In this document: positions 1-11,831 of the stretch, piece after piece
How positions within the stretch are numbered: position 1 is the stretch's first letter
Layout: each line of letters begins with the position of its first letter
Source: Magnaporthiopsis rhizophila
Lineage: Eukaryota > Ascomycota > Sordariomycetes > Magnaporthales > Magnaporthaceae
NCBI GenBank assembly: GCA_003049465.1
Contig: PYSS01000047.1
Location: forward strand, 124,001-188,000
DNA: 64,000 bases
Direction of reading: 5' to 3'
Notes under the pieces: generated by a model
The model's input: only the letters and a program-made list of their open reading frames with translations
What the model was told of the DNA's origin: nothing
The model's database searches: none
Made by a program: the position numbers and the translations under genes

Positions 1-324
1 GGCATAAACGACCGGGCGGTGCTCAACGGCGTCAGGGAGGACAAGGAGAAGCAAAAGTTTCACCTAGCATGTAACAGGTACGTGGTCAAAGATGAAAGCC
101 CACGGGCTACTCGTTCGTTCCGTTTGCCGGTCCGCGAATCTAACCCAAGGGTTTTCAGGGTATTTGAATACGTGCACAAGAACGAGATCAGGCGTGCCAA
201 GGACGAGAGCATCATGACAGGCGCGCAGCTCGAGACCATTGTCCACCCGAACGAGTACTTTAAGCGCAGCTATCTGCTGAAGCACCTCGACGTCAAGAAG
301 GAGGACGTCAAGATGGAGGACTGA
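1..324 (+). CDS. PRI2: DNA primase large subunit, C-terminal end (partial)
   Basis: The 5' part lies outside the window. Exons are <1-77 and 159-324, with an intron at 78-158 (GTACGT donor, CTAACC branch, TTTTCAG acceptor). The joined frame reads FHLACNR-VFEYVHKN and ends in a charged tail before TGA at 322-324. The Ala-Cys-x-x-x-Phe-Glu block (Cys codon 70-72) followed by His-Pro-Asn-x-x-Phe matches, from memory, the end of the iron-sulfur domain of eukaryotic PriL/p58, where the Cys is the last [4Fe-4S] ligand. The subunit works with the catalytic primase subunit and DNA polymerase alpha to lay RNA primers in the nucleus. Only about 80 residues are visible, so the call rests on this motif block. 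The tail of alternating Lys/Glu/Asp is not diagnostic. Confidence 0.75.
   Translation, partial: GINDRAVLNGVREDKEKQKFHLACNRYVVKDESPRATRSFRLPVRESNPRVFRVFEYVHKNEIRRAKDESIMTGAQLETIVHPNEYFKRSYLLKHLDVKKEDVKMED
78..158 (+). other. Intron in the primase large subunit gene
   Basis: An 81-nt spliceosomal intron: GTACGT donor at 78-83, CTAACC branch-like site near 140, TTTTCAG acceptor ending at 158. Splicing makes an AGG codon across the junction and joins the conserved Cys block to the Phe-Glu block in frame. It shows the intron style used across the window. Confidence 0.75.
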
Positions 325-1657
325 TTTTGTATTATGAGCGATGTTTAGACATGTGAATGGCGGAGCATGGTTATTTGCTGCGTGTCAAAGAGTATTGAGA
401 TATAGGAATGAGTTCGAGATGGCGTTTGCTAGCGTTGATCGCTGCTGGGTGCTGCGACACATGGATATACACAGCCCTTTGCATCGCACATTTTTCCGCC
501 GCCACTTACGATATATCTGGTTATCGATTGTTTTGGAATTCGAATATCCTTTTTTTTTTTATCACATCGAATGTCGTTGGCAAACCCCATGGTCAGTAAC
601 CCTGGAGAATAGGGACGAGTGTAAGACAGCACGTAGTGTGCAAGGCAAAGTAGACGGAAAGCCCTCATTGGTAAGGGCAGGACCAAAAGGGGGCCGCCGG
701 AAACGGCCAGCGCCGTCGGTGGCATTAACGATTCTCCTCCATATACACGATGCCCGTTCCTGTCCACCATGCTCATACGATCGATCGATACTGCTGTTCG
801 TCGAGTTCAATCCCAATTAGGCCGGCAAGCAGTTGCAGGTGCAGGGCTGCTCAATGCACTCCGCGGTTGGGCGACACTTCCAATTCCAGGGCTGTTATGT
901 CTTCTGCCCTGCACTTTTGCCCGCCTCGCATTTCGAGCCTTGTGTTAGGCAACATTTGAACCACCGCTCATCCTCCATGTAGCCCTGGCCTTTCTTCCGC
1001 CGAACCCGGGCGAATGTGCACAATTATGAAAACAACACGCAGGCAGCATGAGGCGAACAGCAACCAGACTTTAACAACCCCCCGAGGCGCTTCGGAGAGT
1101 CGCAAGCGAGATGGACCCCGGCCGCCAGTGCCGTCGGCTTTCCTCTCTTGGTCTTTCGGGGGAGAAAGTCTTGGCGTTGTAACATCACCCCCGCAGGGCC
1201 TCGCCCATCTGCCTAACATGAAAATGGTGACATTGCGGCTTTTCCCCTCATTTCCGACTCCATACCAAGACGTTCCTACCTTCCTCAGGGGGCAAGGATG
1301 AGGTGGGTGCGCGGTCTGGGCACTTACATAGGCACATACGTTGCACGCGCACCCCGCGTCCCCGTCGTGCTGCGTGCGGGGACTATTGGTGGTGATAAGA
1401 AGGAAGGCTGTGGACTGTCTGTCTGCCCGGCGTCGGGATGCTGCCTTGTTGTCATGACGGAGTCTTGCTGCATGCATGGCCGCTGTCGGCCACTTTCGGG
1501 AAACGGCCCGGCGGTGAGCCGTGGGTTACTGGGTGGCCATTGCTATCAACCAGGCACATAGGTAGGCAGATATCCGTGAAAATAACTAGAGCGTTCGCTC
1601 CTCTCCTCTTCACCCAGTGATTGCTTCACCGCTCCCCGCAAAAGCCCTAGGGTAAAA
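325..1657. other. Intergenic, primase to carboxypeptidase
   Basis: No convincing coding sequence. Open frames here are overlapping, low-complexity and lack family motifs. There is a T-rich run near 549-560. The stretch just before the carboxypeptidase ATG is pyrimidine-rich, as in fungal promoters and leaders. Confidence 0.6.
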
Positions 1658-3461
1658 ATGGTCCGAACAATTCCCAGCTGGCCCTGCTGTGGCCTGCTGC
1701 TCAGCGTCTCCGTCTTTGCGGTCTCTGCACAGTCGAACGGTCCTCAGACGGGACTGAAGTTTGGCGAGAACTGGTTGACGACGGTCCGGGACAGCGAGCT
1801 CGTGGCCAAGAACTTCCAGGACGTCAAGGGGATCGAGCTCCTGTCGCCGTACTTCCAGAACCCGGAGTCGGTGAATCCGGCGTTTGCCAACGGCACCGAT
1901 GGACCAACTGACGACTTCCAGCTTGGTAGGCTATGAGGGCTCCGTGACACTACGTAGGTAAAACGCTGACTGGTATCCGTACAGACTTGTTCATCCGGAA
2001 GCTCGCGCAGAAAAATGCCTGGCTCAAGTATCAGACTGCCGACTTCCTGTCCGAGGAGGGCCGGGCCATCCCCTACGTTTATCTGTCGTCCACGACGAGC
2101 AGCAGCACGCAAAACAGCACGGCCAAGCTGCGCGTGTATATCCAGGGCGGGATCCACGGCAACGAGCCCGCGGGCGACCAGGGCGTCCTGGCGCTGCTGG
2201 GCAAGATGGACGCCAACCAGACGTGGGCGGCCTCGATCCTCGACAAGATGGACATCAAGATCCTGCCGCGGTACAACGTCGACGGCGTGGCCTACTTCCA
2301 GCGGCAGCTGTCCAGCAACCTCGACCCGAACCGCGACCACATCAAGCTGATGAAGGACCAGACGCGCGGCATCAGGCAGGTCATCAGCGACTTTAGCCCG
2401 CACATTGCCGTTGATATGCGTGAGTATCTACAATTTTCTGCGCTCCTGCCTCTTTTTTTTTTTTTTTCTGCTGCCAACACGACCGCCGAACAGACGAGTA
2501 CGCAGCACCGAGCGTTTACGGCGGCTACTACCAGCACGGCTCCGACGCCCTGATATCCGGCGGCATCAACCTCAACATCCACCAGGCCATCCGCGACCTC
2601 CTTCTCGACACCTTCATTCCCGCCATGGGCGCGCGGCTCGAGTCGCACGGCCTGCGCTGGGAGCACTACGTCACTGGATCCTCCAACAGCACACCCGGTT
2701 CCGAGATCGTCTTCACGCAGGCCGTCACGGAGCCGCGCACCAACCGCAACGCCGCGGGGCTCACGCAGGCCCTGTCATTTCTGCTCGAGACGCGCGGGAT
2801 CCGGCTGGCCGACCAGCACTTCCAGCGGCGCGTGGCCACGCAGCTGCTCAAGCTCGAGGCCATCCTCGAGCTCGCGCGCGACCGGTCGTCGCACGTCCTC
2901 GAAGCGGTCGAGCGCGCCCGCGCCGACTTCGTCACCTCCAACGACCCCATCGTGGTCACAGACTCGTACACCCGCACCGCCCCCGGCACGCGCAACTTCA
3001 CCATGATCGACCGCCGCTCCGGCGCCGTGGTCAAGGCGCCCGTGACCTGGATCGCCACCGTCCCGTCCGTCGCCAACCTGACGCGCGCCCGCCCGGAGGC
3101 CTACCTGATCCCGCGCACCTGGGGCGGAGCCGTGGTCGAGCGCCTGCGGATCTTGGGGGTCGAGGTCGAGACGCTGGACCGCGGGTACCGCGGCGTCGTC
3201 GACACGCTCACCGTCGCCACCTCCAGCCTGGCCCGGTCCATGTACGAGGGCGGCCACGTGCTCAACACGGTCACGACCCGGCCCGGCAGGCGCGAGGTCG
3301 TGCTGCCGCCGGGGAGCTTTCGGGTCCCCACGCGGCAGAAGAACGCGGCGCTGGCGTTTGTGGCGCTCGAGCCCGAGTCCATCGACAGTTACGTCACTTT
3401 TGGCATCGTGCCGCTCAAGGCGGGCGAGGAGTACCCGGTTTTTAGGATCCCGAGATCATGA
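1658..3461 (+). CDS. Secreted zinc carboxypeptidase, peptidase family M14
   Basis: Exons 1658-1925, 1985-2419 and 2494-3461 give 556 aa. The N-terminus has a basic start and a hydrophobic stretch ending near Ala24-Gln25, a signal peptide. The M14 zinc site is visible: H147-x-x-E150 in GIHGNEPAG, and H235 in the DMHEY block, whose His codon is created by splicing exon 2 to exon 3. E333 in FLLETRG fits the catalytic glutamate. The enzyme should remove C-terminal residues from peptides outside the cell. Several Asn-x-Ser/Thr sites agree with secretion. Introns 1926-1984 and 2420-2493 have GT/AG ends and a CTGAC branch in the first. The C-terminal third, after about residue 400, lacks obvious catalytic motifs and is probably an accessory beta domain. 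The exact M14 subfamily and substrate preference cannot be read here. Confidence 0.87.
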
Positions 3462-4872
3462 TTTTCTTTTTTTTTTTTCCTTCTTCTAATAATGGCGTCT
3501 GCGGTGGATGGTGGTGGTGGTAATCACAGCAGTAATGAGGGTGGTGTTCATGTTAGCCGAATGGCACACAAAAGTCAGCAGGGCCGCATCGTCTAGTCTA
3601 CCCCCCCTCCCCCTACGTGGTAGGGCTATTCGTCATCAGGACAGCCAGCCTTGCTTTGAACCGCGGCGCGTGGGTGACCACCCATAATGCCGATAAATGA
3701 GAAATGCAACAAAAGAGATATTAATACCCATAATGAAAAGTGGCCAGTCCTGAGCCGCAGAAGGCTCCCACACTTTGCTGGGGAAAAGGAGGATTACCCG
3801 ACTTTGTCAACCCCTCCTCGTGCATAGGCTTACTTGGTAGATACCTAGCTACCTAGGTGGTGTGACAAGTCCTCGATGGAGGTGGCAGATGATATTCTGT
3901 TCCTCTACCCGACCACTTCTCCCCCACCCATATTCAACACAAGACACACACATACACACCGGTCCTGTCCAGTGACCCAGCGCGGGCAGCACGAGCCGGA
4001 ACGTGTGATCTTTTCCCTTTTCCCCGCCGATTATCACTTCCAGCTCCGGTACGTAAAAGTCGAAAGGGCTGGGCGGGGCGCCCACGCCGATCAATCGTCA
4101 AGTCAAGCGTGCCGGAGGGTGGCCTCGCGGGATGAGGGGGTTGGGTTGCGCCATTTTCCCATTGCCGTGTTGTGATTTGTCCGCCGCGGCCGCATGGCTC
4201 GGCGCTTGATGCACCCCCTTACATGTACCGAATTGCGTAGTCTTGAGGGAGGGAGGGGAGAAAACAGGCAGGCAAAGGTCATTCGTTGGTAGCACGGCTG
4301 CAGAAAGGCTGAGGGATTCGTCAAGTTTTGCCGGGTCTGCAAGGTTACATACAGCAAGACGCAGCATGCATGCACACAGTGCACCAAATGGTGGTACCCC
4401 AAGAGAGAGAAACAAGTCAAAGATAAGAATGGGCAATACATATTGGCCGAGAGCGACACAGAGAGATGTGCACCTAGCCCGTCTGTTCATCCGACAGATG
4501 ACTTGCAAGAGGCGACGGGTGGATATGGCAAAAACAGGGAAAGAAACGGAGAATCGGAAAATCAAAATCCATAGCCGGGCCATTCACTATCCAATTGCTG
4601 ATCACCTGTCCAAAGACAATCAATCTCCTACCAACTGTTTTCAAGACGACCAAGGTCCATCCCATCCTCTCTGTATGCAGCAAGAGTCCTGATCTGCCCG
4701 CCGCTAAGCGAGGCAACTTCCGTTGATAGCGCATGTCGGATATTGACCCCCTCAGTCGTTCGTTCACTACTTACCCGCGTGCCGAGAGTATCGCGACGTA
4801 GCTCCATTAGCAAACCTGCACTTATGATAAGCATTATGCCCCTCCCGCCTAGCAGGGTGGCATCTCGGAGAC

Positions 4873-4890
4873 AGAGAGAGAGAGAGAGAG
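4873..4890. repeat. AG dinucleotide microsatellite
   Basis: Nine consecutive AG units in intergenic DNA. Simple-sequence repeat with no inferred function. Confidence 0.85.
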
Positions 4891-6583
4891 ATCAGACGGT
4901 AACATAGCAAAGATGGGCACAGTGCTTGCAAGGAGGGGCCTTGCTCGCCGCCGAGAGCTAGGGTACTAGTCAAACTGCCGCCGTCAGCGTATCCCTTGCC
5001 ACTGCGACCAAAGGCCTCGAGTGACCCCACGGTAAAGAGGGGAGCTGTGCAACACGCGCGCGTCGAAGAGACAGTCGTCGCGTGTGTGTCTATCTGTCTT
5101 GTGGCGAATAGGGTATTGGTTCTTTTTTTTTTCTTGCTTCTTGTTGCTTTCAGGGGTTTTTAAATGTTTGCCCCTTATAGTCTCCATTCGTCTGCAGGCA
5201 AAAGGCAGGGCAAGGTAGGGTAGCAGAGGCGCAGCAGCGACCTACCTTAGAACGAACCTCTCCATGGGCTGAAAAAAATAACCTAACGCAAAGAAGAATG
5301 GACCTGCGGCTGGACTGGCGGGGAGCTCTTGGATTGGCGGGGTAGCTGGTTTCTCGGCGGAGCGGGAATGGCGGGGTAGTTCATTGGTCGCGCCATTCGC
5401 CGTCTCGCCCAGCGCGGGTGGATTACAGTAGCTCGCGGCGTGGCAAGCAACGCGTGGAGCATTGGATGGAAGGCCATTGAGTGGTGGACGGCAAAGGCAC
5501 AAAGTCTCACCGGTAGCAGGGGTGGCCTCCGTCTCGTGGCAATCCAGTCGACCGCTGTGGTTGGCCCTGGGGGACCCGTTCGTTGGCGAGGGGTGTGCGA
5601 CAATCCGATGCCGGCGTGCCTGAGGATGAGGCGCCAGGAACGCCGCTGGGCCGCCTCGATTGGCTCCAGCCAGATGCGGGCTGACTGTTGTTGGTGGTGG
5701 TGGTGATGGTGTGTGAGAGTGATTGACGCTCGAGTGTGTCGAGAACGACGTCGGCTTGCTCACCACATCCCCCTTCTCAGCCCGAGCCCGCTTTGCGGCG
5801 GTGGCGGCTCAAGCGGTGAGGTGGGAACTGATCCGGCTCGTCCATCGCCGTGAGCGCAGGCGCGGTTGATCGGCACCGCAGGAGAGATTCTGGCAAAAGA
5901 TTTCCAACCAAGGTTGGTCGTCGTGGAGCACATGCCCGCTTTCGACCAGCCGATCTTGGCCATCATCGTTGGCTGAAACCCACGCTCAAAGTTCCGGCGG
6001 GCCAACCAATCATTTTTTCTCTCTACTTGAAATGGGAAACCGCCGCAGCTTTTTTTCTGCCTTGCTGCTGCCCCGCATTCTGTACCACCAATCGTTCTTC
6101 CGTTCAAGCACAAAAATTCGAAATGCCCGGGGACATTGTGGAGTGCTGAGTGGTTGGGCGGGCAGAGGAGAGGACAGACGACAGGCAGGAGAAACGCAGA
6201 CATGGGGAATACAGGCCCCTGGTGGTTCAAGAAACGCGGGGTGAGGGAAGGCTCGAAGGATAAGGACAGAGGGCCACGGCCTACTGCCGCCCCCACGCAG
6301 GGAGCCTTGCAAAACGACCATCACAAGCCAGCAATGAAGACTCCTCGCCAGTAAGAGAACGATCCTAGTCCCGCGGTGACACGCACGACCAGGTGGTCGC
6401 CCTGCTGGCCGCTGCCATGCTGGCCTGCCGCACCGGTCAAAGTACCTGCGTTTGTGTGCTTGTGCGCACCCATTTTTCTTTCTCCTTGCTGTTTTCCGGC
6501 CCATTCATCGACCACCTCTTTCCCGCCCTATAATAATGGGGCCAGACAGGTGGACAGAGGCGAGTGGATGTCAATGGGGCTGG

Positions 6584-6584
<1 letters not shown>

Positions 6585-6626
<42 letters not shown>
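6585..6626. repeat. 42-nt T homopolymer
   Basis: Forty-two uninterrupted T residues, then one C and six more T. It lies in the large gene-free stretch, so it may be a nucleosome-depleting element, the poly-A tail scar of a reverse-strand retroposed transcript, or an assembly-sensitive site. No coding remnant is visible beside it. Confidence 0.85.
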
Positions 6627-9600
6627 CTTTTTTCATCACAGGGTGTGGTGTGCAACTATGCAACCACACCACCTGCCACCCACTCCAACCCACCCACCGC
6701 AGAAAAAGATTTCAAGCGCCCTATCGCTTGTGCCGATGCCTGCTATATCACGCCGGATGGGACTGTGCTCGGCCGGACAGCTCTCCGTGGAGGGTGAGAA
6801 GCATGCATGGTACTGGCTGAAGGCAGAGCTCGCGCCCGCCTCCCGGACCAAGCGAGCGACGAATGCAAACACGGCACGCCATGAGGCTTCCTTTTAGCAT
6901 CCTTGGCGGCTCCGCCTGCAGCTCTGGCGCAGGAGAAAAATGCCCTTTGCAGCGTCTTCGCTTGCAGCTTCTAAACGGAGATGCCTCCACTCCCGGTTTA
7001 GTTTGTGTTTGATCCAGAACGGACGTCAATTTATGTACTGATGCCTCGGCCCGGACTGGCTGGCGGCTGGTTCTCTGTTAAAGACTGGAGGCCGTCGGTC
7101 CCAACGGCGAGGAACTAGCCGGCATTGATGGATGGAGTCGAAGGCCCCAAAAAGGGGGTCCCGTGAGCCTGCATGCGAGTCACCACATCCCGCCCTTCTC
7201 TGCTGTCCTCGTGCGGTGCTGACGACTGAGTCGCCCAGCCATAGAGGGAGCGAGATCTCGGATGCGTGGAGGACCATCGGCACGAGCGATTGATGGACAA
7301 AACGAGACGTGGGCTCATCGCTGGATGTACTGCAGCTATGGAATCACGGGGGAAAAAAAACGGGGTATCGAGGCAGACTTGTCTGGTGCTATCGACTAGG
7401 TACTCCACAGTTCCGCTGTATAGTGCGATTTGTGTCACGACCTGGGATGCTTGGACGAACTTACAAAGGTGCCGGTTTCGCTTGAAATCGACTGCCCGGT
7501 GCCAAGAAGAAGCTCTCCTGCTGCGGTCGGTTGCTTTCGTAATGTGCGTGAAATCCGTGCTGACCGCGGGGCTCGGCGCGGGGTTTGGGCCTTGCTGACG
7601 TCGTTGCGACTAGCAGGCGGTCTGTCCATGGCAGCTGAGTCCCCTGGAGGCTCAGCCTCGGACAAGCTGCCTTTCTCAGCTGCCAGGCGAATCCGGGTTT
7701 GCTGCAGCAGTCATCTATCCGCGCACAGCAGGGGAAGATATGGGTCCTCCCATCCACCGCGCACGCCCTGGCCCCGTCGGTCGTCGTGCGGATAAGGTGG
7801 GTTGGTATTGCCTTTTGGTCTCAACTGCTTCACCCATACAAGGGAGCAGGCCCGGCAGACAGAGCCCGCTCCGTGTTCCCAGATTTCGGGCCGTAGGAGC
7901 CACCCAGGCGGTGAACGTTGCCCTGGGAGAGCTTTGATTTGCCCTTGCCTGAGCTCCCTCGCTCTTATTTCCTGGTCGTGGCTCAGTTTTCCGCCTGCCG
8001 CCGCCTCCATCATGCGAAAAATGTGGAGGGGTGGAGGGCGGCCAAGGCACAGGAAGAGCTCAATTGCTAAGGGGTAAAAATGGTCTCGTGCTCGGCTCCG
8101 TCAAGCAAGCGGCACGGATCAAGGAGCCCCAAGACCGAAAATAAACCGCCATCTTCAATGGACTCACTGCGCAGTGCGGACAGAGATCGGTGCGCCTCGT
8201 GTGGAGTCGAGCGTGCAATTGAGCCCCAGCTTGATACCATTTTTGTGCTTGTGCCGTTCCATCCATCGCCCGATGCCTGTCTCTTAGAGGATGTGCCAGT
8301 GCATCACGACGGGGACTAGGCGGCGGTTTTCGAGGGAAGATGGGATGGGATGGATCTTAGATGGGGCAAATAGCTGCACGGGACGACGACTGCCAAGATC
8401 AAGATCCGCTCCGGCTTGTTTTTACCTGGGACCAGTGCTGGAGGTGAACCCGGAACGGTCACTTCTTTTGTCACCCTTTTGCATGAACCTTGGCTGCATC
8501 CGGTCGAGGGCCTGGCTCCCGGTCTCGGTACGAAGTTAATGAAGCCTATCTGGGGCCATTTGCATGGTCTCAGGAGCCTGCAAGCAAACCTCGAGGATGC
8601 GTTTAAAAGTGGCCCACGAATGGGTCGTCACTTGTGTTGGACCAGGCCGGCGAGACAGCCTGGCCAGCAACATGGGCCGACATTGATAGCTGATGTCTTC
8701 CTCATCCAGGCGTGACGTTTTTGTTGATGTTGACGTCCTCGACTGTCTTGATAGCCAATTCCCAGCCTCCCAGCCTACCCATGACGGACAGAGGCCCAAA
8801 ACAGAGGCCCGTAAATCCGGCCAAAACAAACACTGATCATCGACGCGCGTGTCCGCCCGGATGGGCAATATGGGGAAGCAGAGCTCCTCCGTGGCACATG
8901 GCAAAGCTGACTACGTAGGCCGCGGTCGATGTGTCGGGACGGCACAGGCCTCAGCTGAGGCTTAGCAGAGCAGGGACAGCCCCAATCCTGTAGCTTATTG
9001 GAAATCTGCCGCGGACAGCTCACCGCCAGGACGCTACATGACCAAGACGACGCACAATCATGGAATGCCTGGTGTTCGGTGTCGTGTGGCAGAACTAGGG
9101 CGGCGAGAACCAGGCATTGCAGCACCCACGCGCCTTTTTTTCTTTTCTTTGCCGTGAATGCCATGACTGTTTTGCCTTTGCTGGCCAGACGCAACGGGGG
9201 AATCTAAAAAAGAAACATCGCAAAGAGAATGACTCGGACTGCGTGGATGTGAATTGCCCAGACAAGCCCGAGCTGCCCAAACAGGCCTCCCAAGAACGGA
9301 AATCGAGTGAGTTGCCTTGCAGTTGCAGCACCTGTTCACCACCCCTGGCACCAGCTCGTTGCCACCCAGAAACAAAACAGGCGCCTCCACAGGCGCGGGG
9401 GGCGACCCAGTTGTGACTGTGAAGCGAAGAGAACCAAATCTGAGCAAACCCTAGCGACCATGGTTAGGTCGGCCCCGCCGGTATTCGCCTCCTTGTGATC
9501 TCTCAGGAGACTTTGGGGAGCAACCACGGAATCCTATGCTATCCGTCGTTGTTTGGTCTTGGCCCAACTGGCGGCCGCCTCGGGAGCGTGGAGATATGTC

Positions 9601-11100
9601 GGGAGATATTGTACGAAGTTGTAGGTAGACATGGACGCCTGGAAGCACACACATTCCCGACTGGGTTTCCAATTGTGCTGTGACCGTGGCGCCCAACAGT
9701 TGACCAAATCAATTATCGAATTATAACCGCCGGTGTTTCGATAATCCCCAGCACCCCGAGCCGCCGACATCGCCGCCGCCTCCCTTGATTGAACAGGGTA
9801 GCACCGATAGCCCGGCCGCGTCCTTGAACGGAACCGCTTTGCCCCGTCGTTGTTGCGTGACAGTCGAGTTGTGGCGCCGCCTCGTTGGCGATTACGAAAC
9901 CCAAAAACAGTCTGACAGCCGGCGCAGAGACCGTCTTACCGCTACGCGTTTCCAACGGACCCCAAGGGCAAGTGCAAAGTGCAGGTTTTATATATGGTAC
10001 CTGTGCTAGCTAAGGGGTTGGCGAGCACACAGGCCCAACATCCCAATCGAGCATCCATCTTGCTGCTTACGCCCCTTCGTGCCCCACCACGCCGTTTGCC
10101 ATCGCCAAACCGTCACCATTGCTTTGAGACGGTAAACACGGTCGAATTCGGTTCCGTGTCGTGCTTCAAACAGCACCTTGAAGCCAACCTGGATCGGAAG
10201 GTCCGACCCGACTGCTCGTCTGCTGCAAGCTTCAACAGAACACAACCTGTGTAGGCCCAGAGTACCTCTCGACGACTAGAGAGCCGCCACGGTACGTGTA
10301 CTGTCTGGTGCCTTCTGGACAGTCCCTTCCAAGTTCCCTGCCAATCCCCCATGCCATTACCTCACCTTGCTCCAGCACGCTCGATCCGGCTGGCTGGCTG
10401 CTTGCTGGCGCGGCGTCAGCCATTAGCAATTGGCCTCGCCAGCGCGCATCGATTGATTCTTGCCCGTTCCATTGCCTACTGCGCTCCATGCCACCCCCCA
10501 TCACTCGCGGCTTAGTCTCGCCTGGAGCACGCTGTGCAAGGGCGAGCCGCTGCAGCGGTGGGGCTGCAGCCAGCCGACGAGGGATCTGCCACTGACGGAG
10601 GCCACTGGGGCAGCGCCAGCCAGCCAGGGTCCCTTTTCTATTTTTTTGGGCCCCGCCGTTAGCGTCATCGCAGCCCATCCAACTGACTTGCGCCCCGACA
10701 AGACAGGCCCCGTATCGTCTTTTGTGGGTTACACGCCTAAAAAGTGCACTTGGCGAGTGGACACCAGCCCCGGGGCTAGCACAAGGCCACTGGAGCGACA
10801 CCCTCCCTCAGCGGCGACACCACCTTCAGCAACGTCCCTCCCCTCCACTTCATCGGCTGCGCTGCTTGGGTGACGGCGGATACCACGACGGATGGGCTTA
10901 ACTGCGAGGCCACCGCCATCCAGACTGACCGCATCGTCTCCCGTCGCTCCATCGTAAATCCTGCCCATCCCCCCCAGACACCATCCATCTCCTTCCGCCC
11001 CCAAGTCTGGGTTGCCCTGCCCTGCCCGGTCGAGACCTGCAAAACAAACAAAGCAGCCTTGGGGGTCCTGGTCCTGGTTGTTCATGTTGATTCATCACTG

Positions 11101-11831
11101 GCACGAGCCATCTCGACTTTTCTGTCGCATCTAAGCCAGCCCTCTTCCTCTTCTTCTCTTCGCTTCTTGTTCGACCTCCACATTGGCTACCACTAGGTGC
11201 TACGACCACCAAATCGCCCATTTTACCTCCTTGTGTTTTGCTTATTCCTCCTCGACCGTTCTGCCCGGTAAATACCGACACCAACAACCAGCAGCACATA
11301 CCTACCCATCGACCTGTCCGTGCCTTGCCTAGGAGGATCCTTATTTGCCTGGCTGCTCGACGACTCTCCATACTACAGCGACTTCTAATCACATTGACCA
11401 TTCTCTTTTGGCCGTCCCGTCTTTCTTGGCCTGCGTGCTGCCTACGGCGAGGATCCTCGAGGACCCTTGCCGTCATCCTTCCTCCCTCGAGTCTGATTGA
11501 ATCTCAAGACAGCAAGATCCTGTTTCAGCCCAGGACACGGAATTCCCGGACTTGCGTTTGACCAGGACGGGCCACGGCCAGCCAGCGACTACGACAGGCA
11601 GCCTCGCCTCCCGCAATTCGCCACCGAGGTGTTGACCACGACCGGTGCATGCGGAAACCATCTCTTAATAGCGACTTTTGGCCTTAGCCCCCTTTTTAGC
11701 GGCGCATCACTTTACATCAACACGGCCCCTTTGAATCCCGCTTCTTTCACGCTGGCGTCGACGGAAGTGGCAGCTGCGACACTGCATCCCGCCGCAACAA
11801 CACACTCACATCCATCAACAGCACCGTCAAG
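11101..11831 (+). promoter_or_regulatory. Pyrimidine-rich promoter/5' leader region of the J-domain protein gene
   Basis: About 730 nt before the ATG at 11832 are dominated by C/T tracts (TCTTCCTC-type runs near 11140-11165 and CCTCCCTC near 11480), with little open frame. Such CT-rich leaders are usual before regulatory genes in filamentous ascomycetes. The transcription start is not visible, and several short upstream ATGs occur. Extent and role are inferred. Confidence 0.4.

Larger units (their letters stand above)
3462..11100. other. Large gene-free stretch (about 7.6 kb)
   Basis: No protein family, tRNA or rRNA is recognisable on either strand. Open frames up to about 190 codons exist, but they overlap one another, are rich in Pro/Arg/Ser from GC-rich antisense reading, and have no matching splice signals. 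The stretch contains an AG microsatellite (4873-4890), a 42-nt T tract (6585-6626) and short pyrimidine tracts. It could hold a non-coding transcript, remote regulatory DNA for the J-protein gene, or fast-evolving unrecognised genes. Confidence 0.5.

Noticed and set aside
6452..6820. Frames containing poly-Phe or poly-Lys across the T tract
   Set aside because: Created by the homopolymer; no coding signal on either side.
10232..10801. 189-codon minus-strand frame in the gene-free stretch
   Set aside because: Composition is random-like, with no domain or splice partner.
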